A stretch of 64,000 nt of DNA from Pachypanchax playfairii (Eukaryota > Chordata > Actinopteri > Cyprinodontiformes > Aplocheilidae). The translations under genes and the position numbers were made by a program. Within the stretch, counting starts at the first letter, position 1, and the number at the start of each line of letters is the position of its first letter. Positions 46,288 to 57,898 of the stretch are shown here, piece by piece. The stretch spans positions 3,489,683 to 3,553,682 of the forward strand of contig SSNP01000030.1 in NCBI GenBank assembly GCA_006937955.1. Direction: 5' to 3'. The notes beneath the pieces are model-generated. The model did no database searches. It was given only the letters and a program-made list of their open reading frames with translations, and was not told where the DNA came from.

Positions 46288-47238
46288 GGGACACTCAGTT
46301 GCGTCTGAGGGGTTAGAGCTGCCTGCTGCAGCCGCTCCTGTTTGGATTTTATTTTTCTTTATTTTTGTAGTTTTACTTATTCTTGTGTCTTTTGGTTATT
46401 TTTACTTAATCATGTATTGTTACCGAACAAAAACCTCACTTTTTTGCCCCAAAACTTTATTGACATTTTACTTTTTTTTTTGCTCCTAGAGAGATGAACA
46501 ATACGGAGTGAGCATTGTTTACAGTTGCGAACAGCTGATTGCGTTGTGTTATGTTAATTTCTGAAGAAGGAGGGGAAGACATCACCCTGCTGTTCTAACG
46601 TGTGGTCACTGAGGAATAAATGGATGAGTTCACCCCCTGACAAAGAGCCAGGGTGAACACAGTGTCACAGACCAAAGTGTGGCCGCTTTAGCATCCAGAG
46701 GCGAAGAGGAAGGAAGGATTGATGGTGTACTCCATGTTGTGTCCATGTAAAGGAATGTCTCTGTAGTCAGGACACTTCTCACTGCAGGGTTTCATCATTA
46801 TTATCATTTGTTTTTAACCCTCATCATGCTGATGTCATGTGACCCCGCTGTTCCTAGACTGCTTGGGATCATCACAGGTGGTTTAATCATGCCACAGTAG
46901 ACAAATCAATACCAACTTATTATCAGGATGTAAACTACCTCCAAAAACTCCTGGAACTATTGTATGTAAAAGCCAAGGATGCATAGAGTTCTACAACCAG
47001 ACTCTCCTCAGGCAGACCTGATCCCAGCCTTGTCCTGTTGGTCTCTTGTTCAGTGGCAGCATGTTCAAACTAAGACTGTAAGGAAATGGACACAGGAAGC
47101 TTCGCAGGCACTATGAGGCTGCTCAGACTCGACAGACTGGGCTGTTCTGAAAGTCACATGACAAACTGCTCCACAGATTAATACAGTTCTGTAAAAATAC
47201 CGGCATATCAACCCGGCTAAAAATGAAACCGGAGTTGA
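46288..47238. other. Unique sequence, no gene
   Basis: T-rich then mixed DNA. No feature recognised. Confidence 0.4.
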
Positions 47239-47400
47239 TCCCGTGTCCCGGCAAGAGGCTAAGTGTTGAAGTATCCTTGGGCAAGATACTGAACCCCGAA
47301 ACTGCCCCCCGGGCGCTGTTCAAGATGGCTGCCCTCTGCTCGTCACCCTACAGTGAGGATGGATCAAATGGAGAGCCAAATTTCCCCACGAGGGATTAAT
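47239..47400 (+). mobile_element. SINE body fragment
   Basis: GTTGAAGTATCCTTGGGCAA, GATACTGAACCCCGAAACTG and CCCCCC correspond to the body segment TGTCCTTGGGCAAGACACTGA of the SINE at 10608-10892 but belong to a different subtype. The tRNA-like head is not preserved upstream, apart from TGATCCCGTGTCCCGG, which may be B-box remnant. No target duplication is found. Confidence 0.6.
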
Positions 47401-47645
47401 ATAGGAAATACAATTTTTTTTAAAATTACATTTAGTTGGTCAGGAAGTGGGTGGGCAAAGTACACACAGTAGATTCAACAACAGGTTTAGCTCACAGTCT
47501 CTTGCTGACTTCATCATACCTCCAGACCCCGACTCAGACCCCAGTGGTCAGCTCCATGTTTCCACCCCAAATACTCATCCAGGATGACATACAGGGCAGC
47601 ATCCTCCCTCCTCCTCCTCCTCTACTGCAGAACTCAACTTTAACC

Positions 47646-48138
47646 TTAAAGAGTCGCTTCCATTAAAAACGGTTTTTCTGAGGTTTCTGTTGATTATTTT
47701 AGCTCCACAGGTGTTCTTACCTTCATAGTGGGTGTGAAAACAGGTCAACAACTTATCTTAAAGTTTTTATCTCTCAAACTACGCAGGTGGTGATAACACC
47801 CGAGTTCTCCCGAGTTTGAACGGCCTGTATCTGTTTCGTCACAACTCCTTTGTTCGTTAGTATTCAGCAGCTCATGCGCAGCGGAGCAGGAAACAGTATA
47901 CCTTGCTCTCATTGGCTAGCTTGTTAGCCAATCAGAGTCCAGCAAATTCACATAATGAATATTAATGAGTTGCTGCCTGAAGCCTGATGGAACGAGCTGA
48001 ATTTTGATACAGAGAGATTGAAAGGTCTGTTAATCAGTGTTTCCTGATGTTTTTTAGATATAAAAAGTTTCATATTACTGGTTAATACTTAAGAAATAAT
48101 CACAAAGTCCTGAAATTTGTGTGAAATGGCCTCTTTAA
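47646..48138 (+). mobile_element. TTAAAGAGGC element, copy C
   Basis: Begins TTAAAGAGTCGCTTCCATT and ends AATGGCCTCTTTAA. It lacks the central GTTGAAACC...CAGGAAGAG segment present in copies A and B (direct step from TTCAGCAGCTCATGCGCAG to GGAGCAGGAAACAG). It keeps CCAATCAGAGTCCAGC and AATGAATATTAATGAG. It is 493 bp. Confidence 0.9.
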
Positions 48139-49381
48139 AAATATTATGATATGCTGTTTTTGAGGTTTTTAAAATGACAGTAATCCACTTTGGAACTGAC
48201 TCCATTGTGATAATCACATCAATTCAATCAGAGCTAATCTTCTACGGCAAGCATAACCTGTTCAAAAAGCTACAGGTAAGATATTAATTGTTCATACCCT
48301 TTTCACAAAAACCCACTTATAATAATCTGAAATTACACTTAAAAACTTGTTTTTTTTATTTATATTTCTTGGTTCTACGTGGAGATTTATTCTTTCTGTT
48401 CTCCCACTTGGATGTTTGACAGTGTTGTACCGGAATAAAGGTTCTGAATCTGATATTAACCAACAGCTGCATGATTTAGTCAACACAGACAAGTCAACAT
48501 TGTTCACCTCACAGCTGTGACGTTAACTCACCGAGTGGTAGAAAAGGAGACAAAAGAAAAAGGATGTGTGCGTGAAGGAGGAGGGAGAGCGTATTTGTCA
48601 ATTAGTATGCAAATTCATGCAAGTGCCTCCCTCAGATATCCAATCAGGCTGTCATCTCAGCAGGGGGTGTGATTATTGAGTCCCTATGAAGTGTGGCTCT
48701 TAGGCTTCTATGCAAAATAAGGGACAAGGCAGGCTGAGGACAGGGTGACACTCTGTTAGGAGGGCACAGTCTTGTTTGATGTTTCAGATGTTCGTGCACG
48801 TGTCTTCTTTACACACTGACTCATATCAGCTCCTCATGCCGTCTTTGAACCTCACCAGTTCAAAGACATCTCAGGACTTTAGAAGACCCTTAAATCGACG
48901 GCTCCAAAGTGAAAAACAGGATTTTTTTTTTTTTTGATTTTTTTTTTACAAACATCTTTTTGGAGTGTGACTGCTGTGAATTAGAATGACGCCACATTTC
49001 AGGGAAAAAAATACATCGAAAATTAGAACATTAGTAAAGAATAAAACATTTCATGTTTTTTATCATCGTGCTCCTATTCGCTTTATATTTGTTGTAATTT
49101 TTCAGTTCATTTTTACAAATACTTTACACATATTTGGTTTTATTTTTTGGGAAAAAAAATGTGTGTCTCTCAATTTCCTACTTTTAACATTAAAAGATTC
49201 TAGATAAAAGACAAATGTTGAATAAATGCTTTTTTTTTTTTACATAATTAACACAGAGAAGCAGTTATTTCTGTACTCTGCCATCTCTTTTTACTGCTTT
49301 CTCCTCGACTCTATTTCTTCTTTTGTCAGTTTGCCTTGAATTTGTTGTGGACATACCTGCATCAGATGTACACACCTCCTT

Positions 49382-49383
<2 letters not shown>
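48139..49383. other. Unique sequence; octamer-containing patch
   Basis: 48540-48740 is single-copy-looking with a POU octamer ATGCAAAT (48607-48614), a CCAATCAG (48639-48646) and TTATTGAGTCCC; it may be regulatory. The rest is T-rich. No gene. Confidence 0.35.
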
Positions 49384-49431
<48 letters not shown>

Positions 49432-49720
49432 TGTGGGTTTGTATTTCTGACCTCCTGAGGACCAGTTTCCTGACTTTTACTATCTTTCTGGGGTCTGAGG
49501 GTTCTTGTGGGGACCGAAGCCTGGTCCCCATGAGGGGGACTCCCCTTTTTAGGGTTAGGGGTTAGGTTTATATGGTGTGAATAGAGTTTTAGTTAGTCTT
49601 AGGGTTAGTTATAGATCAGTAATGGTTAAGGTTAGTAAAAGGGTTTGGGTTAGGTATAAATCTAGTTACTAAAATCAATGGAAGTCAATGGACGGTCCCC
49701 ATAAGGATAACAAAACACAC

Positions 49721-49792
<72 letters not shown>

Positions 49793-50078
49793 TTGTATTT
49801 CTGACCTCCTGAGGACCAGTTTCCTGACTTTTACTATCTTTCTGGGGTCCGAGGGTTCTTGTGGGAACCGAAGCCTGGTCCCCATGAGGGGGACTCCCCT
49901 TTTTAGGGTTAGGGGTTAGGTTTATAGGTATGGTGTGAATAGAGTTTTAGTTAGTCTTAGGGTTAGTTATAGATCAGTAATGGTTAAGGTTAGTAAAAGG
50001 GTTTGGGTTAGGTATAAATCTAGTTACTAAAATCAATGGAAGTCAATGGACGGTCCCCATAAGGATAAAAAAACACAC

Positions 50079-50133
<55 letters not shown>

Positions 50134-50424
50134 TGTGGGTTTGTATTTCTGACCTCCTGAGGACCAGTTTCCTGACTTTTACTATCTTTCTGGGGTCTGA
50201 GGGTTCTTGTGGGGACCGAAGCCTGGTCCCCATGAGGGGGACTCCCCTTTTTAGGGTTAGGGGTTAGGTTTATATGGTGTGAATAGAGTTTTAGTTAGTC
50301 TTAGGGTTAGTTATAGATCAGTAATGGTTAAGGTTAGTAAAAGGGTTTGGGTTAGGTATAAATCTAGTTACTAAAATCAATGGAAGTCAATGGACGGTCC
50401 CCATAAGGATAACAAAACACACTT

Positions 50425-50473
<49 letters not shown>

Positions 50474-50764
50474 TGTGGGTTTGTATTTCTGACCTCCTGA
50501 GGACCAGTTTCCTGACTTTTACTATCTTTCTGGGGTCTGAGGGTTCTTGTGGGGACCGAAGCCTGGTCCCCATGAGGGGGACTCCCCTTTTTAGGGTTAG
50601 GGGTTAGGTTTATATGGTGTGAATAGAGTTTTAGTTAGTCTTAGGGTTAGTTATAGATCAGTAATGGTTAAGGTTAGTAAAAGGGTTTGGGTTAGGTATA
50701 AATCTAGTTACTAAAATCAATGGAAGTCAATGGACGGTCCCCATAAGGATACCAAAACACACTT

Positions 50765-50800
<36 letters not shown>

Positions 50801-51086
50801 TTGTATTTCTGACCACCTGGGGACCCGTTTCCTGACTTTTACTATCTTTCTGGGGTCCGAGGGTTCTTGTGGGAACCGAAGCCTGGTCCCCATGAGGGGG
50901 ACTCCCCTTTTTAGGGTTAGGGGTTAGGTTTATAGGTATGGTGTGAATAGAGTTTTAGTTAGTCTTAGGGTTAGTTATAGATCAGTAATGGTTAAGGTTA
51001 GTAAAAGGGTTTGGGTTAGGTATAAATCTAGTTACTAAAATCAATGGAAGTCAATGGACGGTCCCCATAAGGATAACAAAACACAC

Positions 51087-51142
<56 letters not shown>

Positions 51143-51424
51143 TTGTATTTCTGACCTCCTGAGGACCAGTTTCCTGACTTTTACTATCTTTCTGGGGTCT
51201 GAGGGTTCTTGTGGGGACCGAAGCCTGGTCCCCATGAGGGGGACTCCCCTTTTTAGGGTTAGGGGTTAGGTTTATATGGTGTGAATAGAGTTTTAGTTAG
51301 TCTTAGGGTTAGTTATAGATCAGTAATGGTTAAGGTTAGTAAAAGGGTTTGGGTTAAGTATAAATCTAGTTACTAAAATCAATGGAAGTCAATGGACGGT
51401 CCCCATAAGGATAACAAAACACAC

Positions 51425-51488
<64 letters not shown>
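49384..51488 (+). repeat. Tandem array of six ~340-bp monomers, each with a TG tract
   Basis: Monomers lie at 49384-49722, 49723-50080, 50081-50424, 50425-50764, 50765-51088 and 51089-51426, followed by a final TG tract to 51488. Each has (TG)n, GGTTTGTATTTCTGACC, GAGGACCAGTTTCC, TTCTTGTGGGGACCGAAGCC, a TTAGGGTTAGGGGTTAGG-like block, GTCAATGGACGGTCCCCAT and ends in ACACACTT. Two monomer types alternate (see findings). All THTHTH or CVCVCV open frames here are artefacts. An older dispersed copy lies at 31214-31520. Confidence 0.95.
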
Positions 51489-51489
<1 letters not shown>

Positions 51490-53889
51490 CTGAGCTCACT
51501 CTGCCTGTCACGGAGGGAAATGGCTTGTGAGAGATTAAAGCTTTGTCTTGTCGTAATGAAAGGTTAGAGCTATGAAGAGATCTGAGTCCAATGAAATGTA
51601 AGGGACAAAAGAGACGGAGAGAAAGAGATGGAGAAAGGTATGAAGGGAAAAAAAATAACAGGAATGGTGGAAAATGAAGATCAGAGCCATTCAAGCATCG
51701 CCCTGCTGAAGTCTTACCCCCCCTTTTTTTGGTTTGTTTGTTTGTTTGTTTGTTTGTTTGTTTGTTTTAGGCGTTTTTTTTTTTCCTCCGTGAAATCAAT
51801 CAGGCGAATGACAGACTGTCACTGACAAACGTCACCTCTGAGTTCTCTTTCTCTATCTTCCATTGTTAAACCTTCATATCAGGAGGTGAAGACAGAAGCT
51901 GCTATAACCGACATTTCCTCAAAGCATCACATTTTCAGCGTGAATTTGATCAGAATTTAGTTATTTTAAAGAGAAATGTAAACATCTTGATGTGTATCTC
52001 ACATGCCTACAGTTGATAATACATGTGTGTTATGTTATTTCCCCCGCACCCACCCCCACCTCCCTCCTCATTCAAATTCCAACTGGAGCTGTGTAATGGT
52101 ATACCACAGCTCCCCCTGCTGGAAGCTCAATCAACCACGAAGACACTGGCTCTTATCCTGGTTTCACCCGAGACCTCTGGCTTCTGGTTATCAAGGTAGT
52201 GAAATACAGTTTAGGCGGTTGTGAATTAGTTTGATCTCTTTAAATCACACACTTCCCAGCTACAAGTGTAACTGTGTCACTAGTAGGGTCATTCATTTAC
52301 AACATGTTGCAGAAAAGCTCTTCACTGGGCAGAGTGGAAAATGCCAACGGGTGCCTCTTCTGTGCAGTTTGCCCTGAGGGGTGACAGCAGAGTGGCACTT
52401 GAGCCGAACGCAGGGACGTCTGGGACCAGCAGAAGGGCACTCCTGCTGATCAGAGCCATGCTTTGACAAACAAGAGGGGCATAAGAGGGAAGGGGATACA
52501 ACAGAGAGACGAGTGTTCTTCTGATACTCAGCCAGCTCTAATGTCCCTTCATTGTGATTATGAGCATAAATTACAAAATGAAGGAGACACATCCATAGCT
52601 AAGTTCTTTTTGCTGAGTTTTTTTATGCTAGTAACAAAAGAAGTGGATGTAACAACAGCTCTGAAGGACAATCGGTGCTTTTTCTTAAATTATCTAGGAA
52701 GTATATAAAGAGCTGAGTTAGAATTGAAGGTCCACCTGTAAACTTTTGACCTTGGGTTGCATTTGCCTGTCAGCATCACCGAATGAGGACCATTCTCTCC
52801 ATTCCAAACTGTTAAAGAAGCAATTCACTATTCGATATCGACTGAAGGGCAGAGCATCGTTCATCATCCTCCTTCAGCATCCAGAAGATGAGAACCCCCA
52901 CGGTGCCTGAGACTGGAACGTAAACACACATGCATATGAATGCAACCTCGTGCAAACATGAATATACACTTATTCAAAGTGCCACAGCGCTAAAGGAGAT
53001 TAGCATAAAGGAGACAATGTGTTCCGGAAAAGCTAGGAGGAGACCTCGTGTCCCGAAGTGCCTCGGGCTCTGCAAGAGGAAGAGAGTTCTTCCAGACCTC
53101 CAGCTGGATCCAGGATCCCGCTGAGCTCTCGGGTACGGCGCACTTGAAAGCACAACTAATGAACTTTAGCAACTGAATAACATCTCAGTCTCTAATTTCA
53201 GTTTTTTTTTTTTAGTTTTTACACAGCTCAATAAAAGATAAAATAAAAAGAGAAATCATCACAGATTCAGACGACACATTCATCTGCTACATAAAAGATC
53301 AGACAGCCAGTGATAATATGCTTACCATGGCTGTGGATGCAACTCACAGCTGTGCGCCAGTTTAGAGCAGCATTTAAATCTCCTCTCCACAGAGGTAAAC
53401 TGTTTGTTTTGGGAAGAAAAAGATGTGTTTGGCGTCTTGTGTTGCTACTATTACTGTACTTCTTCTGTCTCGCTCCCTTTTTTTTCCCCCCATTTTCCTT
53501 CATGGTTAGAGCAAATTGGCCTTCCCAGACTCATCTCGGCAACACGGGAACCCAAACAAGCTTGTATAATGCATTGGCCACCGCTGGCAGCGTCGCTAGC
53601 TTGAGTGGCTAAAAAGAGAGAAGGCTGGCTGTTGTCTCTTCTGTTCAGCCTCTATACTGGCATTACTATTTTACAAGCAAGCAGGCTCATTACAGAACCA
53701 TATGCTTGGTAACGATGAAAGCTGTGGGTGCATCCCTTATATGAGCTGGGATGCTTAAATTATTAAACACACCACCGGGGCTTGATTCAGATGTGGCATG
53801 CAGCCCAGTTCTTTCTTTCTCACGCACACATACATGCTGAAATGAATAAAGGGGATGGAGGGAGGAAAAAACTTTCCTGTGCATTTAGT
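51489..53889. other. Unique sequence with a (GTTT)n microsatellite, no gene
   Basis: A (TTTG)9 run is at 51731-51768 within a T-rich patch. The remaining DNA has several short open frames without domains (for example 52293-52592 minus and 53310-53612 plus). Confidence 0.45.
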
Positions 53890-54480
53890 GTAATGAACAA
53901 TGCTTTAAATGAGATTGGCTAATTACCCAATTTCAGGATAATTAATATGATCCTAATTAGCATATGTAAATGGGACATTGCATAATTGAGAATCCCTGTT
54001 TTGAATTAGACGGCTTTAAAGTGAACCCGCACGTGAAAAGGTACAAAGCAGCCATTAGGAGTTTGATGCCGCATTACAACAGGGCCATCATTCAACTCGC
54101 ACTGATGGAACGCTCAGCCTGGCGCAGATGTTAAGAAACATTACGGAGTGTTGTTGATTATTGTTAATATGTTCGCGGGACATCGCTAATTAGAAGTCAT
54201 TACCTACTTATCACTTTTGTGCCACTACTTAAGCAGAAACGAAAACTATCTCGGCGTTGCCGTGGAAAAGCGAGTGCTCGTTCAGCATTCAGCTCCTCCG
54301 TGTCCTTGGAGCTTCGTCAGCAAGAAGGGTTTTCTGCAGCCAAGATGTTTTCAATGGGACGGTATATAATGATTATGGAAAATGCAGATTTTTTTCTGCA
54401 TTTTTCACAGATCAATTAATGTAAATGCCGCTGTTAAAGATGCAAATCCTTGTCGGTGCCTGCACCTGTGTAAGGCACTG
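53890..54480. promoter_or_regulatory. Candidate conserved noncoding element (strongest in the window)
   Basis: The block is packed with homeodomain cores (GGCTAATTACCC, GATAATTAATATGATCC, CCTAATTAGC, CGCTAATTAGAAG), ATGTAAAT and GCATAATTG words, and retained CpGs (TTAGACGGCTTTAAAG, GAACCCGCACGTG, GTTCGCGGGACATCGC). There is no repeat signature over about 550 bp. This style is typical of deeply conserved vertebrate developmental enhancers. The target gene is unknown; TRIQK is 53 kb away and other neighbours are outside the window. Confidence 0.42.
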
Positions 54481-55038
54481 ATAAACAGTCCTGTTATCCC
54501 AGTTAGAGAGAAGTTCTACTTTAAAAAAAGTGTTTTATAACTTGGGAATGAGAGGAATATTTATAAAGCTGCACCAATTTGCTGAACAGCAAACATTTGA
54601 CAAAATACACTGCAATTAAAATAGGTTTTAAAACACAAAGAGTGATTAAAAAAACAATAAATAAACCAAAAAGTAGGTAAAACATGTATGTTAAATGCAA
54701 CTAAAACACAACCAATAAATCAAGATGTCTAACTTAACTCGAATCAAATGTCAGGGAGTAAAACTGGGTCATTTATTTGCTTCATAAAAGTTTTGGGGCT
54801 CTGAGAAGATCCTATAAAATAGGTTTTATTATTCCACATAATGGGAACAAAGTCTTCAAAAACTAAAGTAATAGAAAGAAGCTTTGTGTACGACTGAACA
54901 ATGTGTTGAACATATTTTAAAGGACAGAAGCAAAACCAGGATTTGAAGATTATGAAGAATTATATTTTTGATGGAGGGAAAACCACGTTTCTTAATGTTG
55001 TCACAATATTTCAAGCTAAATTTTCATCCTTTTGGTGA
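54481..55038. other. AT-rich unique sequence, no gene
   Basis: Nothing recognisable beyond A/T-rich words. Confidence 0.4.
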
Positions 55039-55627
55039 TTAAAGGCCATTTAATACAAATTTCAGGACTTTGTAGTTATTTTTAAGTATTAACCAGAAAT
55101 ATGAAACATTTATATGTAAAAAACATCAGGAAACACTGATTAACAGACATTTCAATATGTCTGCATTAAAATTCGGGTGGTTCCAGCTCCTTCCGTCAGG
55201 CTGCTTTGGCTGCAGCTCGTTCATATTCATTATCAAATTAGCTGGACTCTGATTGGCTAACAAACTAGCCTATGAGAGCAAAGAATACAGTTTCCTGCCC
55301 CGCTGCACATGGCAACAGCAGACGTAGTCTCTTGTTGTTTGTTACGTCTTATGCTACAGCTTTTAGCCAGCAGCATGCTAGGTGTGGTTTCAACTGCGGG
55401 AGCTGATGAATACAAACGAACAAATGAGTTGTGACGAAACAAATACAGGCCGTTTGGACTTGGGAGAACTCGGGTGTTATCGCCACCTGCGTAGTTTGAG
55501 AGATAAAAACTGAAAGAGAAGTTATTGACCTGTTTTCACACCCAGTATGAAGGTAAGAACACCTGTGGAGCTAAAATATTCAACACAAACCTCAGAAAAA
55601 CTGTTTTTAATGGAAGGGTCTCTTTAA
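55039..55627 (-). mobile_element. TTAAAGAGGC element, copy D
   Basis: In reverse complement it runs from TTAAAGAGACCCTTCCATT (55627) to a decayed end TTAAATGGCC then TTTAA (55039-55052). All family landmarks are present, including the inverse of CTTCATACTGGGTGTGAAAA and CCAATCAGAGTCCAGC. It is 589 bp. The 61-codon frame inside is incidental. Confidence 0.88.
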
Positions 55628-57383
55628 TGTGAAGCATTTCTAAACTCTAGTCCCGCAACAGTTTGGACCTGATGCAGTAGCAACAGCATGAGTTGTCTGA
55701 CCCCTCTGTGGTGGAATGACATGTTGTCCTCGCTCTGTGATAATATTGATCTGGTAGCAAGTGGCAGTTGACTGAGCAGGCCTGGGGGGGCAGCAGTAAT
55801 GGGAGGGCCAGAGGGCATGAAGGGGCAGCTAAGCACCTGGCTCACCCAGCTGGCAGAGAGGCTCCTTAGGCATGCAGAGGATGCTGGCTGACACCCACAT
55901 CGGACCACACACACTAATAGACAGATAATACACACTGAGTAGACAGAAATGCGCATACTTTTTTTCTTCTGTCGTTCTTTATCTAGCTCTTGAGTCACTC
56001 ACACACTCCAGGCCCTGTCCAGACTCGTGGCATCAGTGCTGTCAGGACACAGGCCTCTACGTTGGATCCAATCAGCAGCATTGTCAGTCAGTGGCGTTCG
56101 CACACACGCAGAGTCACACAGGCTGCTACAGCTTCCCTCCATGGCAGAAGGGGAGCATGTTGTCCTTCCAGTGTGATTTCTTCCCTTCACCCCCCCCCCC
56201 ATGCCTGCCATCTCTGTTCCCTCTTGCCCTGTCAGCTTTGCCCCCTCTACTTGTCAGCAGCCATATGGCCACCCCCCCTCTCTCTCCTCAATGTCATCCC
56301 CTAAGACTCCTTTTCCCATGTCTCATCCCCTTGTTGGAATTTCAGTCACAGCTCTAAACGCATCGCTCAGCCTCAGGATCACAAAACATACAAGTATCAA
56401 ACTTTACGAAAATCATCTGGTTCTTTCAGGTTTTCACTCTCCAACGTTGTGTCACATAAAAACATCCATCGCTGCTAAAAGCGGCCAATTCAGGAACACG
56501 GTGCAGGATAAACTGTTGAGGCAGGTAAGTGTCCGAAAGCAGATTTCCAACACTTAAACACCGGATTACAAATGAATATTTATTTGCAGAGACTTTCATT
56601 CATAAATCATACGGGATTTGGAAAAGTCTAAGCAATCTGATGTCAACAACATACTGAAAAGATGAAACTACGAATCAATGCCGTGTTTATAACAGTATGA
56701 GTCACTGGTGAGACAATGTTACACAGTTTGGGTTTTAACCGACTGCTTTTCAGCCAGTGTGTGATGTTAGTACAGAAGTGCTTACAAAGACATTCAGAGA
56801 GTGCTGTTGTCACTGCCAGCAGACAAATCTGCCTTCAAAAACCTGTAAGATGTGTGATGGCTAAAACCTAATGTCTGAAATTATGTGGAGCTGCAACCTG
56901 CTGCAGGAATCACCTCCGTCTTGATTCTATGAAGGACGGAGATCAAAGAAGATGAGAAGAAACCCCCAAAATTTTTAATTTTCTATAGATCTTTTTACTT
57001 ATTTATTATCTGTAAACAATGAGTACATTGCATGCAACTCAAGTGGCGATAGCCCCGAAGACTGCAGCACAAACTTTAAACTGTGCTGATCAACACTCAT
57101 GGCTGAAGGCACTGTGCTCTTAATAACTGTCGTAGTATATCAGAGCGAGACTGAGTGATTGCTCGTAATAAGATCCTCAAGTCTTAATGGCCTCCCAACC
57201 AGACCCAGAACTCAAACGTGAGTTTAATCCCCCGAAGCGCAGAAGTAATCAGGCTACAGAAGATTGTATCTACTGCAACCAAGTAGAGAAAACAGTGTTA
57301 TCTTCAAAACGCTTTGCAAAGAGTCAGGCTTCTTCTATGTTTAAAAGCTATTTGAATGTATATTTTTATGCATCTGCAGCTCA

Positions 57384-57386
<3 letters not shown>
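55628..57386. other. Unique sequence, no supported gene
   Basis: 55660-56350 is richer in C and pyrimidines (runs of C near 56192 and 56270) and gives overlapping open frames on both strands (55624-55998 minus, 56201-56557 plus) without a domain. The rest is ordinary. Confidence 0.4.
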
Positions 57387-57415
<29 letters not shown>

Positions 57416-57450
57416 NNNNNNNNNNTTTTTTTTTTTTTTTTTTTTTTTTT
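57387..57450. other. Poly-T run containing a 10-N assembly gap
   Basis: About 27 T, then TAAA, ten N (57416-57425), then about 25 T. The N run most likely marks a join or unresolved homopolymer, so true length and continuity here are unknown. Confidence 0.95.
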
Positions 57451-57587
57451 ATAAAATTCATGTCAAAGTATTTATGAATTTTTTCCTGCATTATTTCTTC
57501 ACCATTAGGACCCAAAACATGGTGCATTTTGTGTTTTATGTGTTCATACAGGTACGTTATTTTTGTTCTTCTTTCTCGTCCAACCAT

Positions 57588-57720
57588 ACGCCAACCCTCC
57601 CGATTTAACCGGGAGAATCCCGAATTTTAATGCTGTCCCAGGACCATCAATCTCCCGAATTTCTCACGATTTCCACCTGGATAACAATATTGTCATATCT
57701 GTTGTACGGGTACTGCTGTT
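57588..57720. mobile_element. Fragment resembling a common fish interspersed repeat
   Basis: CAACCCTCCCGATTTAACC, GGGAGAATCCCGAATTTTAA, CTCCCGAATTTCTCACGATT and TCCACCTGGATAACAATATT match, from memory, a repeat widespread in teleosts with multiple CTCCCGAATTT words. Its superfamily is not clear to me and no ends are seen. Confidence 0.55.
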
Positions 57721-57898
57721 TAATTAGTTAACTTACATTATTACTGTGGACTGTTATTTTGTCAAATAAATAAGCACCGTGTGTTAAATGTATGCATGTA
57801 TGTGAAACCAACTCAATCCAAACCCCCCTCCTTAGCTGTTTTTAGCTAAGGCTTGTTGGTCACTGCAGTGTTTGTTCATCTCAGAGAGAGTGGCGTTT

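Noticed and set aside
49384..51488. Interstitial telomere
   Set aside because: The TTAGGG words are degenerate, few per unit, and part of a 340-bp monomer rather than a pure (TTAGGG)n run.
49265..51694. Many frames containing MGTRLRSPQEPSDPRKIVKV and poly-TH or poly-CV
   Set aside because: The same frame recurs in every tandem monomer and in dispersed copies; it is a repeat translation, not a gene family.
55624..55998. 124-codon minus-strand frame with a hydrophobic stretch (secreted protein?)
   Set aside because: The start is not at the N-terminus of a signal-like segment and there is no family resemblance or splice context; a pyrimidine-rich area lacking stops explains it.
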